The notes: generated from the letters alone by a model not told the origin. DNA of 64,000 nucleotides from Sphingomonas sp. (GCF_004799495.1 NZ_SSMY01000002.1:248001-312000), one strand, 5' to 3'. Numbered from the stretch's first letter, positions 1 to 9,421 are shown. Program-made: numbers and translations.

Positions 1-773
1 CTGCCGACCATCGCCGAAAACAGGATCGCGGCGTCGCGCACGCTGCGCGCCATCGGCCCGGGCGTGTCCTGGCTATGGCTGATCGGCACGACATACGTCC
101 GGCTGACCAGCCCGAGCGTCGGCTTGAGCCCGACCAGCCCGTTCATCGACGACGGACATACCACCGACCCGTCGGTCTCGGTCCCGAGCCCCGCCGCGGC
201 GAAGCTCGCCGCGATCCCGGCGCCGGTGCCGCTCGACGACCCGCACGCGGTGCGGTCAAGCGCGTATGGGTTGCGCACCAGCCCGCCGACCGCGCTCCAC
301 CCGCTCATCGCCTTGGTCGAGCGGATGTTGGCCCATTCGCTGAGGTTGGTCTTGCCCAAGATCACCGCGCCCTGCGCGCGGAGCAGTGCCACCACCGGCG
401 CATCGCGTCCGGTCCGGTTGTCCTCGAGCGCGAGGCTCCCCGCCGTCGTCGCGACCGGATCCTTCGTCTCGATATTGTCCTTGATCAGGATCGGCACGCC
501 GTCGAGCGGGCCAAGCAGCTTCTTCGCCTTGCGCCGCGCGTCGCTCGCCTGCGCCTCGGCGATCGCATCGGGATTGACCGCGATCACCGCGCGCAAGCTC
601 GGGCCGGCACGATCCATCGCCGCGATCCGCGCGAGATAGGCTCGCGTGATCGCCTCGCTCGACGTGCCCGACGTCATGGCGGCGCGAAGTTGATCGATCG
701 ATTGCTCTTCGACGGTTTGCGCGGTCGCCGGGAGCGGCGCGGCAAGCAACAACAAGGCAGCGAGACGGCGCAT
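1..773 (-). CDS. Secreted amidase-signature hydrolase, 3' end outside the window
   Basis: Hydrolase of the amidase signature family, which cleaves amide C-N bonds with a Ser-cisSer-Lys triad; the substrate cannot be told. The first 257 residues are visible and the C-terminus lies beyond the left edge. A Sec signal peptide covers about residues 1-19 (hydrophobic core, then PATAQ), so the enzyme should act in the periplasm. Candidate triad residues are Lys98 in ILIKDN, the cis-Ser near 180 in GSSSGTGAG and the nucleophile Ser203 in ETDGS. The ATG at 773 is chosen because it opens the signal peptide and is preceded by AAGGGGA about seven bases away. A terminator-like hairpin lies 39 bases upstream. 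Confidence 0.9.
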   Translation of the reverse strand, partial: MRRLAALLLLAAPLPATAQTVEEQSIDQLRAAMTSGTSSEAITRAYLARIAAMDRAGPSLRAVIAVNPDAIAEAQASDARRKAKKLLGPLDGVPILIKDNIETKDPVATTAGSLALEDNRTGRDAPVVALLRAQGAVILGKTNLSEWANIRSTKAMSGWSAVGGLVRNPYALDRTACGSSSGTGAGIAASFAAAGLGTETDGSVVCPSSMNGLVGLKPTLGLVSRTYVVPISHSQDTPGPMARSVRDAAILFSAMVG

Positions 774-811
774 GGCGATTCCCCTTTCGCCGCACCATCA
801 GCCAAGCGCCC

Positions 812-849
812 CAAAATGAAAAGAGGCTGCCGGGGATCTCTCCCCGGCA
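812..849 (-). terminator. Terminator-like hairpin ahead of the amidase gene
   Basis: On the minus strand TGCCGGGGA and TCCCCGGCA form a perfect 9-bp stem around the tetraloop GAGA (828-849), followed by GCCTCTTTTCATTTT. It would end the short transcript starting near 1100, or act as an attenuator for the amidase gene that starts 39 bases further on. Confidence 0.6.
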
Positions 850-989
850 ACCTCCTGACATGGTCAGCGGCCGGAAGCTCCAGCCCGGAGGACCATGCGG
901 ACCGCTAGTGTTACGGCTGGCGGCGTTGATTGGGGGAGGATGCCCCCCGCACGCCCGACCGGTGGAGGTCTTCCACCGGCGCCGTCACA

Positions 990-1046
990 TCAGCGGCGCG
1001 TCCCCCGAACGAACTGAACCGACCCCCTTGCTGAACCATGAGACAT
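990..1046 (-). CDS. 18-residue leader peptide ORF with ideal ribosome binding site
   Basis: ATG at 1046 is preceded by AAGGAGGTGATCC (1048-1060), which is the exact complement of the 16S rRNA 3' end, with GGAGG seven bases from the start. The product is MSHGSARGSVQFVRGTRR followed by TGA. Such an extended Shine-Dalgarno match is rare and suggests very strong ribosome capture, so this may be a regulatory leader peptide rather than a functional protein. No homologue is recognised and the peptide has no signal or membrane segment. It sits inside the structured leader at 812-1100. Confidence 0.4.
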   Translation of the reverse strand: MSHGSARGSVQFVRGTRR

Positions 1047-1197
1047 CGGATCACCTCCTTTCGCTTGTTGAAACGACGTGCCCAAAACTGGGCACGGATC
1101 GAATGTGAATCACGGGGATAAGTATTTCAAGTCTTGTAATGCGCGGAGGAATCGACGATTCTCTTTCGCCTTGGCCGCGTCGCTGCGGCACTTCTCC

Positions 1198-1662
1198 CTA
1201 CTTTCCGAATGGTTGAGTCTCGGGCGCTTTCTCGTCGGTGGTGAAGTCGAATGCGTAGCGGCCGCCATCGGCGGTCGTTGCCTGGCACGTGATTTCGGTC
1301 TTGGCCACGATCAGCGCCGGCGTGCAACGCCCGGTTATGTTCTGTGCGGCGCTCGTCACTTGCGCGGCGGTGTCGCCCGGCCGAACCCCGGTCACCTTGC
1401 TCAGCGCGATCCCGTCGGCATCCGGCATGCCGAAGAAACTGACCAGCCCGTCATCGGTCTTCACCGCCATCGACCGCTGGCCGTCGTCGTAATGCAGGCT
1501 AAGGATCGCATCGCCGCAATTCATCGTCTTGCCGCTAATCACGAGCAAAGAACAATGCCCGCTTGCAAACGTGATGTCGGTCGGCACGCGCACCAGATCC
1601 GGCGCCGCGGCGCTCGCGCCAGCGGCCAATAGTCCGGCAGCGACAATGGTCGAACGGATCAT
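1198..1662 (-). CDS. Small secreted protein of unknown function
   Basis: A 154-residue protein with a clear Sec signal peptide (about 1-20, ending GASAAA) and three cysteines in the mature part that could form disulfides in the periplasm. The family is not recognised. The mature chain is polar, without repeats or membrane segments. The ATG at 1662 is chosen because it places the signal peptide at the N-terminus; the frame is open further upstream but encodes an arginine-rich stretch that is typical of out-of-frame GC-rich DNA and overlaps the next small gene. The ribosome site is weak (AGAAAGA). Confidence 0.7.
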   Translation of the reverse strand: MIRSTIVAAGLLAAGASAAAPDLVRVPTDITFASGHCSLLVISGKTMNCGDAILSLHYDDGQRSMAVKTDDGLVSFFGMPDADGIALSKVTGVRPGDTAAQVTSAAQNITGRCTPALIVAKTEITCQATTADGGRYAFDFTTDEKAPETQPFGK

Positions 1663-1706
1663 GCGGCGTCTTTCTAAAGCATGGGCACTGCCCAGCCTAG
1701 CGCGCC

Positions 1707-1856
1707 TCAATGATGCTTGAAATACTGCACCTCGCGCTCGTGTTTCTCGGCGCCCGCGCGCGTGTCGAACGTGCCGAGGTTGCGGCGCTTGTGCGTCTTG
1801 GGATCGACCTTGCGCGAATAGAGGCGATATTCGCCCGACTTGAGCTTGCGGATCAT
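1707..1856 (-). CDS. Small basic conserved protein, 49 residues
   Basis: A 49-residue lysine/arginine-rich protein beginning MIRKLKSGEYRLYSRK and ending YFKHH. It has no signal peptide, membrane segment or cysteine. The composition resembles small nucleic-acid-associated or ribosome-associated proteins, and I believe similar short ORFs occur in related bacteria, but no function is known to me. The start is well supported: GAGGAGAAG lies seven bases ahead of the ATG. It stands alone between two secreted-protein genes. Confidence 0.7.
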   Translation of the reverse strand: MIRKLKSGEYRLYSRKVDPKTHKRRNLGTFDTRAGAEKHEREVQYFKHH

Positions 1857-1897
1857 GGTACTTCTCCTCGCGCGGCAGAACGCGCGAGGACATTAAG

Positions 1898-2416
1898 CTA
1901 TCCGCGGCAGTCCTCGATCACGCGACCAATCTCGGCGTGCGGCGGCAGAACCGCCGGCCGCCGGCCGGCCTGTTCGATGACAAACCGCCCACGGCTGAAC
2001 GTGATGGCATCGAGCAGCGGGTCGCTCGCCGCAAAGCTGACGCCCATGGCGGGCTGATCGCTCCTGAAATTGCCGGTAGGAGCGACGGTCCGCGTCATCG
2101 TCGTCGTTCGGATCGTGACCGGTCCCGGCAGGATACCGGTGAGCTCGACCTGACGCCCCGCGCGGTTGCAGCTGATACTGACTACGTCGGCATCGGTATC
2201 GAACTGCGCCTGCGTTATTTCGGGCCGTTGCACGTAGCGCCACTGGCCCGGTGTGAACGGCCAGTCGTTCCAATCGCTCGCCAGCGGCAGCGGCGCGGGC
2301 GGGAGCCGCACCGGCGGCGGCGCGACGATCGGCGCCGGCCGCACCACCGGCGCGGGCGACGTGGTGCACCCGGCGAGGGCGAGCAGCGTCAGGGCGAGCG
2401 GGACGGCGTAGCGCAT
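1898..2416 (-). CDS. Putative lipoprotein of unknown function
   Basis: A 172-residue lipoprotein: hydrophobic signal, then the lipobox LAGC with Cys17 as the lipidation site, followed by a Pro-rich linker (about 20-45) and a globular domain of about 120 residues with two more cysteines (near residues 83 and 170). It should be anchored to the membrane on the periplasmic side. The domain is not recognised. It is read in the same direction as the downstream small secreted protein, but with a gap that does not force an operon. Confidence 0.75.
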   Translation of the reverse strand: MRYAVPLALTLLALAGCTTSPAPVVRPAPIVAPPPVRLPPAPLPLASDWNDWPFTPGQWRYVQRPEITQAQFDTDADVVSISCNRAGRQVELTGILPGPVTIRTTTMTRTVAPTGNFRSDQPAMGVSFAASDPLLDAITFSRGRFVIEQAGRRPAVLPPHAEIGRVIEDCRG

Positions 2417-2482
2417 CGTGCGACCATGGCGGCAGCGGCGCTGCGCCTCAACCCGAAAGCGGCAGATCAGCCCGCAACAGCG

Positions 2483-4690
2483 TCAGCGCGCCCTTCGCCC
2501 ACTCCCCGGCATGCCAGCGCGCATCTTCGACTGCTTGCCGTAGCGCGTCTTGCGCGTCCCCGGTTTGCCCTCGTTCGATCGGCCCATGATCGGCGCGCGG
2601 TGCTCCTCGTGCGGCAGGCCGAGTTCCTCCGCCTCGAGGCTGCGGATTTCGTCGCGCAGGCGGCCGGCTTCCTCGAACTCGAGGTCCGACGCGGCCTTGC
2701 GCATCTTCTTTTCGAGCTCCTCGATGTACGCGCGCAGGTTGTGGCCGACCATGTGCGGGCGGTCTTCGTCGATCTCCACGGTCACCTGGTCGCGGCTTGC
2801 GACGTCCTTGATGATGTCGCCGATATCGCGCCTGATCGTCGTCGGGGTGATGCCGTGGAGCGCATTATACTCGCGCTGCTTCTCGCGCCGGCGGTTGGTC
2901 TCGTTGATCGCGCGCTCCATGCTGCCGGTCATGCGGTCGGCGTAAAGGATCACGCGCCCGTCGACGTTACGCGCGGCCCGGCCGATCGTCTGGATCAACG
3001 AGGTTTCGGAGCGCAGGAAGCCTTCCTTGTCGGCATCGAGGATGCAGACAAGCCCGCATTCGGGGATATCGAGCCCTTCGCGCAGCAGGTTGATCCCTAC
3101 CAGCACGTCGTAAACCCCGAGCCTAAGATCACGGATCAGCTCGATTCTTTCGAGCGTCTCGACATCCGAGTGCATGTAGCGGACCTTAAGCCCCGCCTCG
3201 TGCATGAACTCGGTCAGATCCTCCGCCATCCGCTTGGTCAGCGTGGTGACGAGCGTGCGATAGCCGTTCGCCGCGACCTTTCGGCATTCGTTGATGCAGT
3301 CCTGCACCTGGTCCTCGACCGGCTTGATCTCGACCGGCGGGTCGATCAGCCCGGTCGGGCGGATCACCTGTTCGGCGAAGACGCCGCCGGTCTGTTCCAT
3401 CTCCCACCCGCCCGGCGTGGCCGAGACATAGGTCGTCTGCGGGCGCATCGCGTCCCATTCGTTGAATCTGAGCGGGCGGTTGTCGATGCAACTCGGCAGG
3501 CGGAAGCCGTATTCGGCGAGCGTGATCTTCCGCCGATGGTCGCCGCGCGCCATGCCGTTGATCTGGCCGATCGTCTGGTGGCTCTCGTCGACGAACAGCA
3601 GCGCGTTTTCGGGAAGATATTCGAACAACGTCGGCGGCGGCTCGCCCGGCAAGCGCCCGGTCAGGAAGCGCGAATAATTCTCGATCCCCGCGCAGCTGCC
3701 CGTTGCCGCGATCATCTCAAGGTCGAAGTTCGTACGCTGTTCGAGCCGCTGCAGCTCAAGCAGCTTGCCCTCGATCTCCAGCTCCTTGAGCCGCTCGGCC
3801 AACTCGTGCTTGATCGCCTCCATCGCCTGCTTGAGCGTCGGCCCCGGCGTCACATAGTGCGAGTTGGCGAACACGCGGACGTAGTTGAGGCTCGCCACCT
3901 TCTTCCCCGTCAGCGGGTCGAATTCGACGATCTCCTCGATATCGTCGCCGAAGAACGAGATGCGCCACGCGGTGTCTTCGTAATGCGACGGGAAGATTTC
4001 GAGATTGTCGCCCTTCACGCGGAAATTGCCGCGCGCGAACGCAGCGTCGTTGCGCTTGTACTGGAGTGCCACGAGCTTGCGCACGATCTCGCGCTGGTCG
4101 ACCGTTTGCCCCTTCTTCAGGTCGAAGATCATCGCCGAATAGGTCTCGACCGAGCCGATCCCGTAGAGGCACGACACCGACGCCACGATAATGACGTCGT
4201 CGCGTTCGAGCAGCGACCGGGTGGCGGAATGCCGCATCCGGTCTATCGCCTCGTTCACCGAGGATTCCTTCTCGATATACGTGTCCGACCGCGGCACGTA
4301 CGCCTCGGGCTGGTAGTAATCGTAGTAGGATACGAAATACTCGACCGCGTTGTCCGGGAAAAAGCTCTTGAACTCGCCATAGAGCTGCGCCGCGAGGATC
4401 TTGTTGGGCGCGAGGATCAGCGCGGGGCGCTGCAGCGTCTCGATCACCTTGGCCATCGTGAAGGTCTTGCCCGACCCCGTCACGCCGAGCAGCACCTGGT
4501 CGCGCTCGCCCGCCAGCGCCGCTTCGGTCAATTCCTGAATCGCCCCTGGCTGGTCGCCCGACGGTTCGTAATCGCTGACCAGCTTGAACGCCTTGCCGCC
4601 CTCCACCTTCGCCGGGCGCTCGGGGCGGTGCGGGATGAACGACTGACCGGTCTCGGGCTCGGCCAGGTTGGTGCGAATCTGGATTGCCAT
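2483..4690 (-). CDS. uvrB: UvrABC excision nuclease subunit B
   Basis: Damage-verifying DNA helicase-like subunit of nucleotide excision repair, which receives damaged DNA from UvrA and recruits UvrC. The 735-residue protein has the Walker A motif GVTGSGKT (69-76), the aromatic-rich beta-hairpin with [12 protein letters not shown], the Walker B-like LFVDESH, helicase motif VI (QTIGRAARN) and a C-terminal UVR domain rich in charged residues that contacts UvrC. The N-terminus is about 30 residues longer than in E. coli. The ATG at 4690 opens the family-like sequence MAIQIRTNL; the frame stays open for 645 bases upstream but that part is low-complexity Gly/Arg and overlaps two lipoprotein genes on the other strand, so it is not used. 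Confidence 0.97.
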   Translation of the reverse strand: MAIQIRTNLAEPETGQSFIPHRPERPAKVEGGKAFKLVSDYEPSGDQPGAIQELTEAALAGERDQVLLGVTGSGKTFTMAKVIETLQRPALILAPNKILAAQLYGEFKSFFPDNAVEYFVSYYDYYQPEAYVPRSDTYIEKESSVNEAIDRMRHSATRSLLERDDVIIVASVSCLYGIGSVETYSAMIFDLKKGQTVDQREIVRKLVALQYKRNDAAFARGNFRVKGDNLEIFPSHYEDTAWRISFFGDDIEEIVEFDPLTGKKVASLNYVRVFANSHYVTPGPTLKQAMEAIKHELAERLKELEIEGKLLELQRLEQRTNFDLEMIAATGSCAGIENYSRFLTGRLPGEPPPTLFEYLPENALLFVDESHQTIGQINGMARGDHRRKITLAEYGFRLPSCIDNRPLRFNEWDAMRPQTTYVSATPGGWEMEQTGGVFAEQVIRPTGLIDPPVEIKPVEDQVQDCINECRKVAANGYRTLVTTLTKRMAEDLTEFMHEAGLKVRYMHSDVETLERIELIRDLRLGVYDVLVGINLLREGLDIPECGLVCILDADKEGFLRSETSLIQTIGRAARNVDGRVILYADRMTGSMERAINETNRRREKQREYNALHGITPTTIRRDIGDIIKDVASRDQVTVEIDEDRPHMVGHNLRAYIEELEKKMRKAASDLEFEEAGRLRDEIRSLEAEELGLPHEEHRAPIMGRSNEGKPGTRKTRYGKQSKMRAGMPGSGRRAR

Positions 4691-4774
4691 ATGCGCGCAA
4701 TATGGTGACTCTATCGCCCACCCGCAACAAAGCGGGAACGGTCGCGCGAGCCCATTTTTCTCCGGAGAGCCGAA

Positions 4775-5368
4775 ATGCGTAGCCCCGTCCTGATCGCCCC
4801 TCTCACCCTCGCGCTCGCCGCGTGCAGCCAGCATTCGAGCACCACCACGACCACCGCCGACGGCAACACGACGACCACGACCACCGCGACCACCGCAACG
4901 ACGCCCACCACACCGACGACGGCGACCACCACGACCACCACGACCACCGCGACCGGCGCGACCGGCGCCGACGTCCCCAGCGCCGCGTCGCTCGGGCTTC
5001 AGCCGGGCAAGTGGGAAACGACGGTCGCGATCCAGGAAATGACCGTCAACGGCGTCAACCGCACCCCGCCGGGTGGCGCCAGCCAGAAAGCCACGTCCTG
5101 CCTGACGGCCGAACAGGCGGCGAAGGGACCGGGCGAATTCCTGAAGGCTGCCGGCGGCCAGTGCACTGCGACCAGCAGCAATTTCGGCGGCGGCCGGATG
5201 GATGTGGAAATGGCCTGCAAGATGCCGATGGGCATGCTGAAGACGAAGAGCACGGGGACCTACACCCCGACGTCGATGTCGTCCGACGCGGTCGGATCGG
5301 TCAGCGGGCGGATGTCGATCACCGAACGGGTCCATACCGAGGCGCGCCGTATCGGCGCGTGCAATTGA
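4775..5368 (+). CDS. DUF3617-type lipoprotein with a threonine-rich linker
   Basis: A 197-residue lipoprotein with lipobox LAAC (Cys17). Residues about 23-65 are almost only Thr and Ala with a few Pro and Gly, encoded by a run of ACC/ACG/GCG codons; such linkers can be flexible spacers or glycosylation sites. The remaining domain (about 75-197) has the pattern of DUF3617: GxWE near its start and conserved cysteines in the SCLT, QCTA and ACKM contexts. Function is unknown. It overlaps the next gene by ATGA (stop at 5366-5368, start at 5368), so the two are co-translated. Confidence 0.85.
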   Translation: MRSPVLIAPLTLALAACSQHSSTTTTTADGNTTTTTTATTATTPTTPTTATTTTTTTTATGATGADVPSAASLGLQPGKWETTVAIQEMTVNGVNRTPPGGASQKATSCLTAEQAAKGPGEFLKAAGGQCTATSSNFGGGRMDVEMACKMPMGMLKTKSTGTYTPTSMSSDAVGSVSGRMSITERVHTEARRIGACN

Positions 5369-5886
5369 TGCGCCGCGCGGTCCTGGCCGTCGGAACGGCG
5401 GCGATCGTGCTCGCCGGGTGCGCGAAGAGCGGCCCGCCGCCCAAGCGCCAGCCCGGCAGCTGGTCGCAGAAGATCGAGCTCAAGCGGCTCGAAGGCCCGA
5501 AGGCCGACGCAATGCGCCCGCGCATGGAGCAGATGCTCGCGATGATGAGCGCGATCTCGCTGTGCGTGACGCCGGAGATGGCGGCGAAGGAAGCGCCGAC
5601 GCAGGATCTCGACAAATTCGGCGGCGGCCGCGATTGCAGCTTCGACCGGAAATCGGTCGCTGGCGGCAATCTCGACGTCGCGGGCACCTGCAAGGGCGCT
5701 GACGGAGCGACGAAGAAACTGACCGCCACCGGCACGCTCGGCGCCAGCGACCAGGACATCGACATGACGGTCGAGAATTACGACGCGACCGGCGCGAAAC
5801 AGGGCCTAATGGAAATGCGCGTCCATTCGGTGCGCAACGGCGAATGCACCGCGAAGGACATGACCGCGCCCGCAACGGCAATGTGA
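5368..5886 (+). CDS. Second DUF3617-type lipoprotein
   Basis: A 172-residue lipoprotein with lipobox LAGC (Cys18). After a short Pro/Lys linker comes a domain like that of the preceding gene, with [10 protein letters not shown] matching the family start and cysteines in LCVT, DCSF and TCKG contexts. The pair look like tandem paralogues with different linkers: this one lacks the threonine tract. The start codon overlaps the upstream stop. Eleven bases separate its stop from the next start, so the VOC protein is probably in the same operon. Confidence 0.85.
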   Translation: MRRAVLAVGTAAIVLAGCAKSGPPPKRQPGSWSQKIELKRLEGPKADAMRPRMEQMLAMMSAISLCVTPEMAAKEAPTQDLDKFGGGRDCSFDRKSVAGGNLDVAGTCKGADGATKKLTATGTLGASDQDIDMTVENYDATGAKQGLMEMRVHSVRNGECTAKDMTAPATAM

Positions 5887-5897
5887 CGGAGGACAGG

Positions 5898-6290
5898 ATG
5901 ATCGGCTACGCGACGCTCGGCACCAACGATATCGGCAAGGCACAAGCGTTCTACGACGATCTGTTCGAGTCGATCGGCGCCAAGCGAATCATGGAATTCC
6001 CGGACAGCGGCTTCACGATGTACGGCACCGCGTTCGACAAGCCCGCGATCGCGGTGACGCCGCCGCACGACGGCAAGGCGGCGACGGTCGGGAATGGCAC
6101 GATGGTGGCGATCCCGTTCGAGCGGCGCGATCAGGTCGATGCCTTCTACAACCGCGCGATGGAACTGGGCGGCAGCGACGAAGGCGCGCCGGGGTTGCGC
6201 GGCGACGAAGGACCGCAGGCCTTCTACGGTGCCTATTTCCGCGATCTGGACGGTAACAAGCTCTGCGCGTTCCGGGTCGGACCGGCCTAA
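5898..6290 (+). CDS. VOC superfamily (glyoxalase/bleomycin-resistance fold) protein
   Basis: A 130-residue single-domain protein of the vicinal oxygen chelate fold. The beginning (MIGYATLGTNDI) and end (DLDGNKLCAF) are typical of the family. Two betaalphabetabetabeta units are implied, which usually dimerise around a metal site; whether this member is an enzyme cannot be told. The ATG at 5898 is preceded by GGAGGACAGG, an excellent ribosome site; an alternative upstream start would lie within the previous gene. The end overlaps the convergent membrane-protein gene by four bases. Confidence 0.88.
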   Translation: MIGYATLGTNDIGKAQAFYDDLFESIGAKRIMEFPDSGFTMYGTAFDKPAIAVTPPHDGKAATVGNGTMVAIPFERRDQVDAFYNRAMELGGSDEGAPGLRGDEGPQAFYGAYFRDLDGNKLCAFRVGPA

Positions 6291-6742
6291 CCGACCTTCC
6301 GATAGGCCACGCGCCACATCACGGCCGCGATCCCCGCGGCCATTGCCGCCATCACCAGGCTGGTCAGGAAACCGCTCGCCCAGCGGTAGAGCAAGGTGCG
6401 CGCGTCCATTTCGGGCATCGCGAACATGCCGTAGCCATAAGTCTGGCCGCCGAGGAACAACACGAACCCGATCGCCGCGCCGAGGATCGCGGCGGCAATC
6501 GGCCCGCGCCGCCCCGCCGCATGGAGCAATGCCCAGGGGAGCGCCGCGAGCGCGGTAATCGACAGCGCGGTCATCAGCGACCCGATCGCCAGCCCCACGA
6601 GCAACGCACCGACATCGCGGGTGCCAGCGAACACCATCAGCAGCACGCCGATCGCCCCGCCCATCGCGCCGCCCGCGCCGATCGCCAGCCCAACACGGTC
6701 GATGCTCGTTTCATAGCGCGTCGGCGCCGGTTGTGTTGCCAT
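6287..6742 (-). CDS. Small integral membrane protein
   Basis: A 151-residue protein with about four hydrophobic segments (about 17-40, 45-72, 82-100 and 120-143), Gly/Ala-rich, and a positively charged C-terminus (WRVAYRKVG). It should sit in the inner membrane. No family is recognised. The gene is convergent with the VOC gene, with a 4-base overlap of the two stop regions. Confidence 0.7.
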   Translation of the reverse strand: MATQPAPTRYETSIDRVGLAIGAGGAMGGAIGVLLMVFAGTRDVGALLVGLAIGSLMTALSITALAALPWALLHAAGRRGPIAAAILGAAIGFVLFLGGQTYGYGMFAMPEMDARTLLYRWASGFLTSLVMAAMAAGIAAVMWRVAYRKVG

Positions 6743-6791
6743 GCCCCTTCCCCCGAGTGCGCGACGTCATAGCACCACGCGGCGCGGCGCC

Positions 6792-8003
6792 TCAAGGCAG
6801 CGCGACGGCGCCGGCGGCAGCGAGGCAGCGGAGCAGCGCGTCACGCGGCAACACCGGGCGCGCGGATGGAGCGGCATAGGCCGGGATTTCGACCGTGCGC
6901 CCGATCGGAATCGTGCCGAAGCCGCGCTGCCCGGTGCAGCGCTCGGCCGCGGCGAGCAGCTTGGGCGGCGTGTCCCAGCCCTCGTACGACAGGCGGAACG
7001 TCCCCCAATGCACGCCGATCGCATGAGCGGCGCCGAGCCGGCGATACACTTCGACCGCATCGACCGGCCCGATATGGCTCCCCGCCGCCATCTGCCCCGC
7101 AGTGAAGCGGAACGCGCCGATCGGGATCAGCGCGAGCCGGATCGGACCGTAACTTGCAGCGCGGTCGGCCCATTTGAGGTCGCCCGCGCCAGTGTCGCCC
7201 GCGAAGAACAGATTGCCGCCCTTTGGCAGCTTGACGACGAAACTCGACCATAACGCTCGGTTGCGGTCGCTGAACCAGCGGCTGTCCCAATGGTGGCTGC
7301 GGTTGGCGATGACGCTGCCGATCCACACCGGCTTCGCCGTCTTGATGCAAAATTCGTCGATCCCGCAGTGCCGTCCAATATCGATCGATCCGCCCCAGTC
7401 GAGCGCGTTTGCGGTAACACCCGCTTGTCGCATCACGCTGTCATTGCCGAGCGACGTCACGATCATCGGTGCGTCGCGCTGCCACAGTCGCTTGAGCGTC
7501 GCCAAATCCATGTGGTCATAATGATCGTGGCTGACGAGGATGAGGTCGATCCTGGGCAGATCCTCGAACCTTATGCCGGGCTCTGCCACGCGGCTCGGTC
7601 CGAACCCCCACGGCCCCGCGCTCTTGCTCCACACCGGATCGGTCAGGATGTTGATACCGTTCGTCTGCACCAGCACGCTGGAATGCCCGACCCACGTCAC
7701 CAGCATCCGCTCGCCATCGACGCGAGCGGGCGGCTTGGCCGGCGTCACCGCGACGTGCGTGGGCCAAACGGGACGGTTATCGTTGGCGGTCAGGTAGCGC
7801 CACATCGTCCCGAAGCCGTTGACCGGCAGCCCGTCGTCACCGTCCGGATTGAAGAAGCGTTCACCATCGAAATGGTCGCTGACCGGCCCGCGATAATAAC
7901 GCGCGTCGAGGAAATGCGGGACGATCGCGAGCGCGAGACACAGCACGATGACGAGCCATAACAAACCCGTCCCGACCCATTTAACCAGCCTGCCGATTCG
8001 CAT
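6792..8003 (-). CDS. Membrane-anchored metallo-beta-lactamase-fold hydrolase, NAPE-PLD/UlaG-like
   Basis: A 403-residue protein with one N-terminal membrane anchor (about 7-28) and a metallo-beta-lactamase domain. The zinc motif HDHYDHMD is at 159-166, and TWVGHSSVLVQTNG followed by NILTDPV matches the group related to N-acyl phosphatidylethanolamine phospholipase D, which suggests a phospholipid or similar substrate; this is inference. Later metal ligands are likely in FFAGDTG and GVHWGTF. The ATG at 8003 gives a basic residue cluster before the anchor; a GTG at 8018 is the alternative. The gene runs in the same direction as the chemoreceptor upstream, 35 bases away. Confidence 0.88.
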   Translation of the reverse strand: MRIGRLVKWVGTGLLWLVIVLCLALAIVPHFLDARYYRGPVSDHFDGERFFNPDGDDGLPVNGFGTMWRYLTANDNRPVWPTHVAVTPAKPPARVDGERMLVTWVGHSSVLVQTNGINILTDPVWSKSAGPWGFGPSRVAEPGIRFEDLPRIDLILVSHDHYDHMDLATLKRLWQRDAPMIVTSLGNDSVMRQAGVTANALDWGGSIDIGRHCGIDEFCIKTAKPVWIGSVIANRSHHWDSRWFSDRNRALWSSFVVKLPKGGNLFFAGDTGAGDLKWADRAASYGPIRLALIPIGAFRFTAGQMAAGSHIGPVDAVEVYRRLGAAHAIGVHWGTFRLSYEGWDTPPKLLAAAERCTGQRGFGTIPIGRTVEIPAYAAPSARPVLPRDALLRCLAAAGAVALP

Positions 8004-8038
8004 GGTCGCGCGTCCCACAGCGGGGACGCGGGTTCAAG

Positions 8039-9421
8039 TCAGCCTTGATCCTCGTAGGCGAATTGCAGGATGCCCCAATGCCGTCCCTGCACCGCGATCG
8101 AAGCGATTACTTGCTTGAGCAGCAACACGTCGCCGCCGGCGGTCGTGCGGCGATAGGCCTTGAGGCAGAACGGCTCGGTGATCTTGCACTGCGCCTGCGT
8201 CTCGGGGAAATCGAAGATCAGCCCCTGGCGCGAATGTTCAGCGTTCCATTCGTCTTCACCGGGGCGCTGCGGGTGCGCGCGCTCGGGCATCGCGACCGCG
8301 CCGAAGCCGTTGCGGTCGGTGAAGGTCATCCCGAAGAACCCGGTATAGCCGCGCGCGGCCTCCTGGTGCGGACGCGCCGCGGGAACGATGACGCGCTGGA
8401 CGGGGTGGGTATAGAGCGCCGGGTTGCTGCCGGGAATTTGCGCATAGTCGTCGCTAAACAGATCGGCGACGCTGATCTCGCCCGCGGCGAGCGCCACCTC
8501 GAGCGCTTCCGACACGGCCTTGGCGGTATCGAGCCCGAAGCGGATATACGGCGAATCGACGATCTCGATCCCGCTTTCGGCAAAATGCTGGAGCATGGCA
8601 TTGGTGTCGTCGCTGACGCTGGTCAGTCGCTGCGACAGGCGTTGCAGGCCGTCGGCATTGCCGGTCGAATTGTTCGCAAGACTGCCCAGCCCCGTGCGGA
8701 TGTTGCCCACCGATTCGACCATATAGCCAATCGAATCCGCGACCGCCTCGCTATTGTCGGAGAGGCCGCGCATCAGCGTCGACAGCCGCCCGACCAGCGC
8801 CTCGATATCGCGCGTGCCGGCGTGTGCCGACTGCGCCTTCTCGACGCCGTGCGCGACGCGGTCGAGCATCCCCGACGCCTCCCCGGTCAGCGCGCGGATC
8901 GACTGTTCGATCTTCTGCGTCGCGGTCGCGGTTTCGTTGGCGAGCTTCTTCACTTCGCTCGCGACGACGGCGAAGCCGCGGCCCGCATCGCCCGCGCGCG
9001 CCGCCTCGATCGTCGCGTTGAGCGCGAGCAGATTGGTCTGGCTGGCGATCCCGCTGATCACGCTGGTCACATGCGCCACGGTTTCGAGCGCGTCGTTGAA
9101 CCCCCCGAGCGCGGCATGGATATGGCTGACCTGATCGATCAGTTCGACGACGTTGACCGTCGCGTTCGACAATTGCCGGCTCGAATCGTCGATCACGCTG
9201 CGCGCGGCGCCGGCATTCTGGCGCGCTTCGTTCGCCGCGGTCGCGATGCTCTCGCCATTCTCGGCCAGCCGGACCGCGTCGCCGCCGATCGCCTCGATCG
9301 TCGCGGCCTGATCGGTCACGCGGGCCGCGATCTCGGTAATGTCCGCCTGCAGGTCGAGCGTGCGGATGCCGAGGTCGCCCGACATCCGGGCCGCGGTCTG
9401 GACGGTTTGCGCGATGTCCAA
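8039..9421 (-). CDS. Soluble methyl-accepting chemotaxis protein with C-terminal sensor
   Basis: A 460-residue chemoreceptor without membrane segments. Residues about 1-265 are a coiled-coil signalling domain whose hairpin tip (about 121-160, with [17 protein letters not shown]) contacts CheA and CheW. Residues about 275-460 form a globular domain ([10 protein letters not shown], and GRHWG near the end) like the Cache-type sensor found C-terminal to the signalling part in some alphaproteobacterial receptors. It should be cytoplasmic and sense an internal signal. No other chemotaxis genes are near, so its array partners are elsewhere. Confidence 0.9.
   Translation of the reverse strand: MDIAQTVQTAARMSGDLGIRTLDLQADITEIAARVTDQAATIEAIGGDAVRLAENGESIATAANEARQNAGAARSVIDDSSRQLSNATVNVVELIDQVSHIHAALGGFNDALETVAHVTSVISGIASQTNLLALNATIEAARAGDAGRGFAVVASEVKKLANETATATQKIEQSIRALTGEASGMLDRVAHGVEKAQSAHAGTRDIEALVGRLSTLMRGLSDNSEAVADSIGYMVESVGNIRTGLGSLANNSTGNADGLQRLSQRLTSVSDDTNAMLQHFAESGIEIVDSPYIRFGLDTAKAVSEALEVALAAGEISVADLFSDDYAQIPGSNPALYTHPVQRVIVPAARPHQEAARGYTGFFGMTFTDRNGFGAVAMPERAHPQRPGEDEWNAEHSRQGLIFDFPETQAQCKITEPFCLKAYRRTTAGGDVLLLKQVIASIAVQGRHWGILQFAYEDQG

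Larger units (their letters stand above)
812..1100 (-). ncRNA. Candidate structured leader or small RNA with a tiny ORF
   Basis: No protein gene of normal size fits the 424 bases between the amidase and the next gene. Read leftward, the stretch shows a 20-base perfect hairpin (1077-1096, 8-bp arms), a 13-base match to the full anti-Shine-Dalgarno complement (1048-1060), an 18-codon ORF, an 8-bp hairpin (959-979), a G5/C5 hairpin (932-947) and a terminator-like hairpin (828-849) with a T-rich tail. The order looks like one short transcript, either a leader of the amidase gene or a separate small RNA. The ends are estimates; no known RNA family was recognised. Confidence 0.5.

Noticed and set aside
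1048..1062. Apparent 16S rRNA 3' end (GGATCACCTCCTTTC)
   Set aside because: No rRNA sequence adjoins it; on the other strand it is a Shine-Dalgarno before an ATG.
4729..4744. LexA-type box before uvrB (GAAC and GAGC)
   Set aside because: Spacing is eight instead of seven and the second half is GAGC, so it does not fit GTTC-N7-GTTC.
4711..4947. Valine-rich ORF on the minus strand
   Set aside because: It is the antisense of the threonine codon tract of the DUF3617 lipoprotein.
4691..5335. Open frame extending uvrB upstream by 215 codons
   Set aside because: The extension is Gly/Arg low-complexity, the complement of two lipoprotein genes with good signals; uvrB homologues begin near 4690.
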